From positions 1 to 7,452 of the forward strand of contig JANQSR010000008.1 in assembly GCA_028279205.1 (NCBI GenBank): a DNA stretch of 7,452 bases, read 5' to 3'. A program made the position numbers and the translations under genes. This DNA is from Simkania sp. GTDB lineage: Bacteria > Chlamydiota > Chlamydiia > Chlamydiales > Simkaniaceae. Below are positions 1 through 6,495 of this stretch, in pieces. Every line of letters begins with the position of its first letter. The stretch's first letter is position 1. The notes beneath the pieces are model-generated. The model saw only the letters and a program-made list of their open reading frames with translations, was not told where the DNA came from and did no database searches.

Positions 1-3000
1 AAAGTAGGTCCAATTGATAATGATAAGGAGAGTGCTCTTGTAAAGGAGGGTCCAGGTAGGCTCCTCTTAAGCAATCGTGCAAACGATTATGAAGACGGAA
101 CCTTTATCAGGGAAGGAACGATCAGTGTGAGTGAGGTAGGAAACCTCGGTAACTTTATTTCAAAGCCGTTGTCAGCGAATGGATTGACATTTGGGGGTAA
201 CGAACAAGGTATAAAGGGAGGAACTCTGGAGATAACGGGTGATCAATTTATATACGATAAAAATGTGTACATAGGAAGACGGGGGAAGACGGTGATTCAA
301 GTTGCGCCGAATTGTGTGGCGACATTTCAGGGTTTGATAAAGGGTGGCGGCCCTAGTAGTGATCCCTTAACAAAGAAAGGCGCGGGCACGTTGATTCTTA
401 CCCGTACTGGCGGCGGCCGTTTTCCTATTCCTAACACTTATGACGCGCAAACAGAGATTCTCGAGGGTGTTTTAGCTCTCGATAAGGAGATATATCTCGG
501 TGCTAAAAAGGAGTTAATTATTAAAGGGGGAACACTCTCTTGGAGAGCAACGGGCGCCGCCTCGAGACCTCTTGTTTTAGGAGATAAAAGGAAACCTGGA
601 ACAATCAGTGTTGAGCAAGGCATAACCCTCACATGGTCAGGAAAAATTCAAAATGCATTTAAGGGTGTTGGAGTCGCAGAGGGAAGACTAATCAAGACGG
701 GCCCAGGAACGCTTGTTTTAACATTCCCAGAAGAGGGTGGAAACATATATACAGGCGGAACCCAGATAGAAGGGGGCACGTTGCAGATTTCTAAACTCAA
801 TCATCTTGGTGATCCTTCTGGTAACATTGTCGACTTTAAGGGGGGAGTCCTTAAATTGATGGAGAGTTTGACATTGGAAAAAATTAAAATTATTTCGGTG
901 GCTAGAGGCTCGACGGGGGCATTTGATGTGGAAGGAGGGAAAACAGTCACCGTAAGATCAACTATAAGACTGGATGGGACAGGAGATCAACCGGCTACCC
1001 TGACGAAAAAAGGTTCGGGTACGTTAGTGTTAAACGGGACTCTCCCTAGGGCTGCTGGTAGTCTATCTGTCACTGTCGAAGGAGGGGAATGCGTTTTTCG
1101 CGGGAAGCGCTCAATGCTTGCCAACCCCAAGGTGTCAGGAACCTTGACAATCAACAATGGATCAACGGTGAAGATAGAGAGAGCGACTGCTCGCGATAAC
1201 TTTAAGCAACATGTGGGCAAACTGGAAGGTAGCGGCACGCTTTTGCTTAACACAAACTCTGAAAATAGCAACGACTTGGTTGTTGGAGAGGGAACCTTTT
1301 CAGGAATTATTACTGGGAAGGGCTCTTTGATCAAAGAGAAAACAGAACTAACTGGAGGGTCAGATATTCTCGAACTCTCTGGAGAGAACGCCTATACGGG
1401 GGATACGAAGATTGAGGCAGGGTGGTTAAAGATTGCTCGTCTTGAAAATCTGGGTTCTGGCGGGCTTATCTTAAGCTCAAGAACAGGCTCGGGCACGCTT
1501 CGTGTGACAGGGGATGTAAATCTTGGGGCAAAGAGGGTTCAATTGACAAGTGCGGAAGATGGTTGCTTCGAAGTTGATGCAGGCAAGGTGTTAACGACGG
1601 GAAGTCAAAATATCACGGGGACGGGCTCTCTTCTCAAGAGAGGAGCTGGAACTCTAATCTTAGGCGATGGCAACTCTCATGCAAGAGGCACAAAACTTGA
1701 GGCAGGTATTTTAAGGATCAGTGCGGATAGCTGCCTTGGAACTGTGGGTTCTACCCTGACTTTAAAGGGGGGAACGCTTGAGATAAGCCCAACAGAAGAT
1801 GAGATGGTGCTCAGTAGACCGATCACCCTATCTTCTGCCACTCTTCAAGCGCGCTCAAAGATCAACGTGGCAGACTCTACTAAAACGGCGACCCTTTCGG
1901 GCATCATCTCGGGGGCAGAGGGTCTGGTGGTTGAAGGGGCAGGCACCCTGGTCTTGAGTGGAGATAATACCTACACAGGAAGAACCGATCTATTAGCAGG
2001 AACCCTTAAGATTTCAAAGGATCGGAACCTTGGTGCCTTGGCGACAACGCTTTCTCCTAATCAACTCTTGTTTGATGGAGGCCTACTTATTGTTTCCCAA
2101 GGGTTTGAACTGAGCAGGGGTCTTGCTATTTCAAAAACAAAAACGGCCGTCATTCAAGTCGATCAGGGGAATTTAAGAGTGACAAGGCCGATCATAGATA
2201 CGCAATCCGCAGGGGCGGGCGAAGGCTCCTTAGAGAAAAGTGGGGGTGGCACACTCAGTTTAGAGGTTGCAAATGACTATGGAGGGAAAACAACCATTAA
2301 GCAAGGAACGGTGCAGATCTCTGCCGCCAATCATTTGGGTCGAATTGCAAATTCCAACCCCCTCTCCTTTGAAGGGGGTGATGCCGACACTCCTACCCTT
2401 AGAGTGGGGGGAACTATTGCTGATTTTGGAAGGAACATTGAGATTCCAGGATCTAAGGCAACGATCGATGTGGCTCCATCCTTCACATTGACCTTGCCTA
2501 TCGCGCGAGTGATCAGCGGGCGCGGAAAGCTCATAAAAAAGGGGGACGGTACGATGGTTTTGCAGGCCGATAACACATACGAAGGGGGAACCGAATGCGC
2601 TGCTGGCACTCTCAGCATCTCTAAAGATCTAAATCTTGGTCACGCAAATGGGAATCTAGAGTTAAAAGGGGGCACACTCGAAGCGACAGAGAGTCTCACT
2701 ATGCCAAACACAAGGACTGTTAATGTCTCCTCGGGAGAAGAGACTTTTTCAATTAGAGTGAGTGAAGGGAAGACCCTAACGATTACCAAGGAGGTAAAAG
2801 TGCCTGAAGGGAGCACTAGCACTTTGAAAAAACTTGGGCTGGGTACCTTAACCTTTACAAATGGGGTCGATAATGGTCTGAGGGTAGTCGTGAAGGGGGG
2901 TACAGTTATTGGGGTTACTCATTTCGACACCGAACCGGGGGATCAGATCCCCATACCAGCAGACACAAAGAGGACAATCAGTGAGGGGGAGGAGCAAGGA

Positions 3001-4947
3001 GACTTTGTCGGGGAAGGGGATCTTGAAAAAACGGGTGATGGCAAGGTTGTTGTCTTATCTGGAGATAATACCTTTAAGGGCGATTTGATCATTAAAGCCG
3101 GGACCTTGAGTTTCTCAGAGAACCGCAACTTAGGAGCGGGACCAAGTCCTATTCAGCTTGATGGAGGAGAGCTTCTATTTACGGGAACAGCAAATCTCGA
3201 CATGAGGCGAGGCATTACGACAGGAGGTAATAGCGAGCTCAACGTCAAAGAGAAGGGGACGGTTCTTAAGCTCCGTTCTTTAGAGGGGCTAGCTGCTCAT
3301 GAGCTAACCAAGAAAGGGCCTGGCACTCTGTTTATAGAGGCCTCCGTCGCCTCCGCTTTTCGAGGAAGGCTGATCGTGGAAGAAGGCCTTTTTAAGGGAA
3401 AAGGAATACTTGATCAAGTAAAAATAGAAGTAAGAAATGGGGCGGCCGTCCGTCCAGGCGGTTCCAGGGGCGATTTAAAGGTGAAGAGCTATCTTCCAAA
3501 GGGGGGAAGCGAGCTGCAGATCGAGCTTCATGATGGTTCTAAAGCGGCAAATAAGCTTGAAGCAGCTGATGGGATCACCTTTGAGCGAGGAACCAAGGTG
3601 GCTCTTGACATCCAAGGGGGGGTTTTTAAAAAAGGGGATAAGTTTCCTTTCCTGAAAAGCACAGGAGGCTCGATTGTGGGTTGGAAAAATTTGCAGCTCG
3701 TTGAGAATCATCCGTTAGACTTCGTGATTCAACCAGTTGATCCCAAAGAGGCGAGCCCTAAAGAATTGCAGATCGTGATCACCGAATCAAAGGTGATTTT
3801 CCCCATTCCAGTCAAAGAGCTCAGAGGAAGGGCGCGCTCTGTTGCTGAGTACATCTCTGCTTCAGATATTAACAATCTAAAAGATCTAGAGACTCTTTTG
3901 GCCGTTTTGGTCAAGCTGCCACGGGATCAGATCCCTCCAGCCCTTGTGAGCTTAAGCCCGGCGCAGTTTGGGGGATCGGCTCTCTCCCTCTTGCAATCGA
4001 GTGTGCGCATTAGCAGCGCTTTGATCGGTCCTTTATCTCAGCACAAACAGGTAGATCACACCTCTCTTAGCGTAGATCGAGATCGAGTCCAAACAGTTTG
4101 GGCGACTCCCTTTGGGTACTACTACGATCAGAAGGAGAAGGGGGAAGTTCTTCCGTTTCGAGATAGAACCTACGGGTTTGCGGGCGGCTATCAGCGCACA
4201 GTTTTGGGCTCCTTTTTAGCAAGTGTTGGTTTGGGCTACGCCTACTCCGACTTAAGCTGGTTACAAAATCGGGGATATGGGGTCTTGCAACCGATCTACC
4301 TAGGCCCTTCCTTTGGGTATAAGGGAGCACACGGCCATCTCTGTTTGACTCTTTTGGGGGGAATGAGTTTTTACGATATGAGGAGAAGGATCGAGTTTGG
4401 CGGGGCGGATCGGGTCGATCGAAAAGCGGAAAACAAACACATGAGCTACAATCTTTTGGCCAGCCTAAACGGGGGGCTTAAATTTCAAATTTTTGAAAAG
4501 GCGCAAAAAGGGCTTTTTGTCGCTTCCGAGTTTAAATGTGACGCTCTGAACATTTTTGAAAAAGGGTTTGAAGAGTCAGGCGCAAGCGATGTGAGTCTAA
4601 AGGTTAAAAAGGGGTATCTACCCTTCTTACGCCCTGAGGTTAAATTCAAATTAATCAAGGAGGTTGATCTGCCTGGGCTCAAAATCTCTCCCCAAATCAG
4701 CGTCGGTTTTTTGAGAAATATCCCCCTAAATAGGGGAGATTACAGAGGGCAGTTTCTCTCTTTGAAAGAGGATGGAAGAAGCTTTGCCGTGCGGGGGTAC
4801 CGTCACCTTTCGAATCAATTGAGTTTTGGAGCAGGGTTTAAGTTGAGCCACCAGGGAAATTACGCGCTCAGTTTTGACTACTCTGCAAACCTCTCTTATC
4901 AGTTGGCGATTCAAGAGGCCAAACTGCAGTTTAGTTGGAAATTTTAG
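1..4947 (+). CDS. Giant PATR-repeat autotransporter (type V secretion), 5'-truncated
   Basis: Surface-displayed beta-helical autotransporter; 1648 residues are in the window and the frame is open from base 1. The GTG at 127 is not the start: the residues before it already form a repeat unit (GPGRLLLS...NDYEDGTFIREG). The signal peptide and true start lie upstream. In order, with residue 1 at base 1: a passenger of about twelve ~100-residue units (about 15–1138), a beta-helix cap containing VRPGGSRGDL (about 1144–1265), an alpha-helical linker (about 1271–1350), and a ~286-residue beta-barrel (about 1363–1648) ending FSWKF, the aromatic C-terminus expected for BAM-assembled proteins. Units carry GxGTLxL...NxYxGxT...GTLxIS...NLG, the passenger-associated transport repeat pattern. 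GGAI, a hallmark of chlamydial Pmp proteins, is absent, so I call it a PATR-type autotransporter, not a Pmp. The passenger's ligand or function cannot be told. The stop is TAG at 4945–4947, one base from convergent sctP. Confidence 0.93.
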   Translation, partial: KVGPIDNDKESALVKEGPGRLLLSNRANDYEDGTFIREGTISVSEVGNLGNFISKPLSANGLTFGGNEQGIKGGTLEITGDQFIYDKNVYIGRRGKTVIQVAPNCVATFQGLIKGGGPSSDPLTKKGAGTLILTRTGGGRFPIPNTYDAQTEILEGVLALDKEIYLGAKKELIIKGGTLSWRATGAASRPLVLGDKRKPGTISVEQGITLTWSGKIQNAFKGVGVAEGRLIKTGPGTLVLTFPEEGGNIYTGGTQIEGGTLQISKLNHLGDPSGNIVDFKGGVLKLMESLTLEKIKIISVARGSTGAFDVEGGKTVTVRSTIRLDGTGDQPATLTKKGSGTLVLNGTLPRAAGSLSVTVEGGECVFRGKRSMLANPKVSGTLTINNGSTVKIERATARDNFKQHVGKLEGSGTLLLNTNSENSNDLVVGEGTFSGIITGKGSLIKEKTELTGGSDILELSGENAYTGDTKIEAGWLKIARLENLGSGGLILSSRTGSGTLRVTGDVNLGAKRVQLTSAEDGCFEVDAGKVLTTGSQNITGTGSLLKRGAGTLILGDGNSHARGTKLEAGILRISADSCLGTVGSTLTLKGGTLEISPTEDEMVLSRPITLSSATLQARSKINVADSTKTATLSGIISGAEGLVVEGAGTLVLSGDNTYTGRTDLLAGTLKISKDRNLGALATTLSPNQLLFDGGLLIVSQGFELSRGLAISKTKTAVIQVDQGNLRVTRPIIDTQSAGAGEGSLEKSGGGTLSLEVANDYGGKTTIKQGTVQISAANHLGRIANSNPLSFEGGDADTPTLRVGGTIADFGRNIEIPGSKATIDVAPSFTLTLPIARVISGRGKLIKKGDGTMVLQADNTYEGGTECAAGTLSISKDLNLGHANGNLELKGGTLEATESLTMPNTRTVNVSSGEETFSIRVSEGKTLTITKEVKVPEGSTSTLKKLGLGTLTFTNGVDNGLRVVVKGGTVIGVTHFDTEPGDQIPIPADTKRTISEGEEQGDFVGEGDLEKTGDGKVVVLSGDNTFKGDLIIKAGTLSFSENRNLGAGPSPIQLDGGELLFTGTANLDMRRGITTGGNSELNVKEKGTVLKLRSLEGLAAHELTKKGPGTLFIEASVASAFRGRLIVEEGLFKGKGILDQVKIEVRNGAAVRPGGSRGDLKVKSYLPKGGSELQIELHDGSKAANKLEAADGITFERGTKVALDIQGGVFKKGDKFPFLKSTGGSIVGWKNLQLVENHPLDFVIQPVDPKEASPKELQIVITESKVIFPIPVKELRGRARSVAEYISASDINNLKDLETLLAVLVKLPRDQIPPALVSLSPAQFGGSALSLLQSSVRISSALIGPLSQHKQVDHTSLSVDRDRVQTVWATPFGYYYDQKEKGEVLPFRDRTYGFAGGYQRTVLGSFLASVGLGYAYSDLSWLQNRGYGVLQPIYLGPSFGYKGAHGHLCLTLLGGMSFYDMRRRIEFGGADRVDRKAENKHMSYNLLASLNGGLKFQIFEKAQKGLFVASEFKCDALNIFEKGFEESGASDVSLKVKKGYLPFLRPEVKFKLIKEVDLPGLKISPQISVGFLRNIPLNRGDYRGQFLSLKEDGRSFAVRGYRHLSNQLSFGAGFKLSHQGNYALSFDYSANLSYQLAIQEAKLQFSWKF
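43..3414 (+). repeat. Array of ~300-bp (~100-aa) degenerate coding super-repeats
   Basis: Unit starts, set on the Leu/Val that precedes the GxGTL motif, fall at 43, 367, 688, 1000, 1327, 1630, 1924, 2230, 2530, 2824, 3022 and 3304. Spacings are therefore 108, 107, 104, 109, 101, 98, 102, 100, 98, 66 and 94 codons. Each full unit has a PATR half (GxGTLxL, then NxYxGxT, then GTLxIS...NLG). A second half follows with GGTLxx, an L-x-I strand pair and a V-x-G-x-TLT strand, ending in GxGxLxK, which leads into the next unit. The second half of the 1000 unit is divergent and the 2824 unit is about one third short. The array runs off the left edge, so the total unit number is unknown. DNA identity between units is low, so the array is old or strongly diversified. 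Confidence 0.85.
3430..3795 (+). other. C-terminal beta-helix cap of the autotransporter passenger
   Basis: After the last repeat unit the sequence changes to a pattern common at the end of autotransporter passengers: a hydrophilic strand, then VRPGGSRGDLKVKSYL, then GGSELQIEL, then a strand-rich stretch (KVALDIQGG, FPFLKSTGG, LQIVITES). In pertactin-like autotransporters this C-terminal part of the passenger nucleates folding on the outer surface and precedes the helix that threads the barrel. The assignment rests on position and motif pattern only. The boundaries are approximate. Confidence 0.6.
3616..3622 (+). repeat. G7 homopolymer in the autotransporter passenger cap
   Basis: Seven consecutive G, followed closely by T5, A6 and G4 runs, inside the coding frame (codons for IQGGVFKKGD). 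It is the longest G tract in the autotransporter; several G6 tracts also occur (840, 1767, 2895, 3501, 4356, 4471). A one-base slip here would frameshift the protein before the beta-barrel. Confidence 0.7.
4087..4944 (+). other. Autotransporter beta-barrel translocator domain
   Basis: About 286 codons, the usual size of a classical autotransporter beta-domain. It starts at VQTVWATPFGYYYDQ and shows alternating hydrophobic and aromatic strands with Gly-rich turns (YGFAGGYQR, SVGLGYAYSDLSW, YLGPSFGYKG, LSFGAGFKLS, YALSFDYSANL). The last strand KLQFSWKF alternates L-F-W-F and ends in Phe, the outer-membrane insertion signature. It is preceded by a helical stretch (LRGRARSVAEYISAS to LLQSSVRISSALIGPLS, about 3820–4050) suited to be the pore-spanning helix. 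No autocleavage site can be assigned. Membership of the autotransporter beta-domain family is inferred from pattern. Confidence 0.85.
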
Positions 4948-4948
4948 T

Positions 4949-6490
4949 TTACTTTTTCTGCCGCTCACCCTCTCCGCCAGCCCCCTCTTTACGCCGAATC
5001 AGCCGTTTTTTCTGAATGAGAGAGGGGCGGAGAATGTTCACTTCAAATGCGTGCTCTCCCTGTTTAAAAGCGGCCGCGAGATCTGCAATGTTTGCCGCGA
5101 ACTTCTCTACAGCCTCTGGGCTCCCTTTGAGTTCTAGGTTGAAAGAGTTCGGAGCCGTTTGGTATCGATCAAACCTGACCTCCGCTTTATCAAAGATTGA
5201 ATGGGGCATTTTGAGTGTTAAGGTTGTCGAGGTAACTCCTGAGTCTTCTTGGACGATAATAGCACCCACCATTTTTTCGAAAAGCTCGTAAACTTCTGGT
5301 GAAAGGGTTGAGTAGGCGGGGGAATTGGTAGGGGGGGAGATATCGGCAAGTGGCATCTCAGATGTTGGAAGGGTCGCGATCATTTTTTCTGCATCGATCA
5401 GGGGAAAGCCCCCCTTTTTTTTATCGATTTTTAGCCCTTCGCTCTCTCCAAGGGAGGCTAAAAAGGGGAGCTCTTTGTCTGGGATTAGACGGGGGGGCTC
5501 CTTTTCTTCTTTCTTTCTCTTTTTTAGATCATGGGGCGATCGCAGCTTTCTTAGGTCGATTTTAGAAAGAGTGGAGGGGGGGGTGAGTTTTTCGTTTTTT
5601 GCGTCTTGCGACGCTATTTTTGGAGAAAAAGGATTCAATCTAGATCGATCTTTAGAAGGGCTTGGGGCGTTTGTCTTAGGGCTTTGCACTTTGTGCTCTT
5701 TTTTTGCTGGAAAGGGAGCCTTTTTCTTCTCTAAAACTTTTTGATCAGAGCTTGATAGAGAGCCTTTTTTTTCTTTTATCTTGGCTCCTTTTGTCTGTTT
5801 TTTCTGATGATCCGCTCCTAAAGTTTTAATAAGTGGGCTTAAGGTCGAAGGGCTCCTCTTTTTGGTTTTAAGAGGGACTCTTCCAGGCAAAGAAAAGGAC
5901 TTTTTCCCTTGTGAGGAGGTATCCCCTTTGTTGTGGGAAGGGGGCTCAGCCTGATTTGAACTTTGGCCTGGAGGTTGGGTCTCTTTCTGGTTTGGCTGCT
6001 GTGGGTCGCTTGTTTGCGGGAATTGAGGGGGATCGCTCTCTCTAAAGGGGGAGGGCGGATTCGAAGAGGGGGGATTTTGTGACTCTGTTTGGCTAACCCC
6101 ATCAGCCCTTCCCATCGGCTCTTGCCCCTCCTCCTCCTCTAAATAGAGGTCTGGAATTCGATTTGTCATCGGGGTCGGCGCACTGCTTTTTGCCCGCCTT
6201 TGAACCCCAGGTGATTGAGGATCGAAAATATTGGCTTGCCTCTTATCCTCCATGAGCTCAGAAAATGCATGGGGGTCGGGAGGGGGAGAGAGGGGGGATG
6301 CTCTTTTTTCTAAAACCTCCTCTTCTTCCTCAAATTTTCTTGTGCGACGCTTTCGTCTCTTTTCAGCCTCTGTCGACGCGTCTACCTTGAGAACTTTTTT
6401 AAACTTTTCAGCATCCACCTTCCCCCTTCTTTCGGGGTCTTGAGTGACAGGATGTTCTACATTTTTTCGTTGACGGGTTGGATCGACCAT
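4949..6490 (-). CDS. sctP: T3SS needle-length regulator / substrate-specificity switch protein SctP (CdsP/YscP/FliK-like)
   Basis: 513 residues. SctP proteins are early T3SS substrates that set needle length and switch the export gate to later substrates. The call rests on position after sctN–sctO, on domain layout and on length similar to YscP (about 515). Residues 1–60 hold a Lys/Arg-rich patch (EAEKRRKRRTRKF) next to a run of five Glu. Residues about 65–395 are Pro/Ser/Gln/Lys-rich, low-complexity and probably disordered, as in a ruler segment. Residues about 397–495 are the only globular part: SPEVYELFEKM, then strands TSTTLTLKMP and AEVRFDRY, NLELKGS, a helix VEKFAANIADLAAAFK and a strand FEVNILRP, fitting a T3S4/FliK C-terminal switch domain. 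A basic Gly-rich tail follows. ATG at 6490 is 5 bases after sctO, with AAGGG upstream. The reading frame contains several mononucleotide runs. Primary sequence conservation in this family is weak. Confidence 0.82.
   Translation of the reverse strand: MVDPTRQRKNVEHPVTQDPERRGKVDAEKFKKVLKVDASTEAEKRRKRRTRKFEEEEEVLEKRASPLSPPPDPHAFSELMEDKRQANIFDPQSPGVQRRAKSSAPTPMTNRIPDLYLEEEEGQEPMGRADGVSQTESQNPPSSNPPSPFRESDPPQFPQTSDPQQPNQKETQPPGQSSNQAEPPSHNKGDTSSQGKKSFSLPGRVPLKTKKRSPSTLSPLIKTLGADHQKKQTKGAKIKEKKGSLSSSDQKVLEKKKAPFPAKKEHKVQSPKTNAPSPSKDRSRLNPFSPKIASQDAKNEKLTPPSTLSKIDLRKLRSPHDLKKRKKEEKEPPRLIPDKELPFLASLGESEGLKIDKKKGGFPLIDAEKMIATLPTSEMPLADISPPTNSPAYSTLSPEVYELFEKMVGAIIVQEDSGVTSTTLTLKMPHSIFDKAEVRFDRYQTAPNSFNLELKGSPEAVEKFAANIADLAAAFKQGEHAFEVNILRPSLIQKKRLIRRKEGAGGEGERQKK
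5006..5302 (-). other. Putative T3S4 (type III secretion substrate-specificity switch) domain of SctP
   Basis: This encodes residues about 397–495, the only well-mixed globular segment of SctP. The order is helix, strand (TTLTLKMP), strand (EVRFDRYQ), strand (SFNLELKG), helix (EAVEKFAANIADLAAAF), strand (AFEVNILRP). That alternation matches the compact C-terminal domain of FliK and YscP, which contacts the export-gate protein SctU. It is an assignment by secondary-structure pattern and position, without an alignment. Confidence 0.6.
5409..5422 (-). repeat. A8G6 compound homopolymer in sctP (coding strand)
   Basis: On the coding strand eight A are followed directly by six G, encoding Lys357–Lys359 and Gly360–Gly361. 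A-runs of this length are classical sites for polymerase or ribosome slippage. A separate A8 lies at 5765–5772 (Glu240–Lys242). Slippage here is possible but not shown. Confidence 0.85.
5576..5583 (-). repeat. C8 homopolymer in sctP (coding strand)
   Basis: Eight C in a row on the coding strand, spanning the Thr303–Pro304–Pro305 codons. It is the longest G/C mononucleotide run in the window. Insertion or loss of one base would cut off the C-terminal switch domain. C7 runs also occur at 5331–5337 (Pro386–Pro387) and 5491–5497 (Pro332–Pro333). Confidence 0.85.
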
Positions 6491-6495
6491 CTGTT

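Larger units (their letters stand above)
5303..6300 (-). other. Low-complexity, probably disordered ruler region of SctP
   Basis: This encodes residues about 64–396. Composition shifts along it: Pro/Ser/Gln/Asn-rich at about 130–200, Lys/Ser/Pro-rich at about 205–330, then a short amphipathic stretch (LPFLASLGESEGLKI). A PSTLS motif occurs at about 214 and 305, and a related YSTLS at about 393. In YscP-type proteins the length of this middle region correlates with needle length, so it may predict the needle in this organism. No enzymatic motif is visible. Confidence 0.65.

Noticed and set aside
127..129. GTG as the start codon of the autotransporter
   Set aside because: The frame is open to base 1 and residues before the GTG already match the repeat unit, so this is an internal Val codon of a truncated gene.
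2267..2491. 74-codon plus-strand frame inside the autotransporter
   Set aside because: It is out of frame within a repeat unit whose own frame is intact and motif-rich on both sides.
4724..4737. Perfect inverted repeat CCCCTA-AA-TAGGGG as a terminator or operator
   Set aside because: It lies inside the barrel coding sequence, has a loop too small for a good hairpin, and no T-run follows.
4921..4932. Palindrome AAACTGCAGTTT as a bidirectional terminator
   Set aside because: The stem is short and AT-rich without a proper loop, and the nearest T5 is more than 20 bases away; it is kept only as a remark in the convergent-gene finding.
5325..5744. 139-codon open frame on the plus strand within sctP
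   Set aside because: It is the antisense of a Lys/Glu/Ser/Pro-rich coding region, giving a Phe/Ser-rich peptide without family features.
5303..6300. SctP low-complexity region as a separate effector or a translocated host-mimic protein
   Set aside because: It is continuous with a credible N-terminus and C-terminal switch domain, and the composition fits known SctP/YscP rulers.
6231..6443. 70-codon open frame on the plus strand opposite the sctP N-terminus
   Set aside because: It is a Ser/Phe-rich mirror of the basic/acidic coding sequence; there is no supporting signal for a gene.
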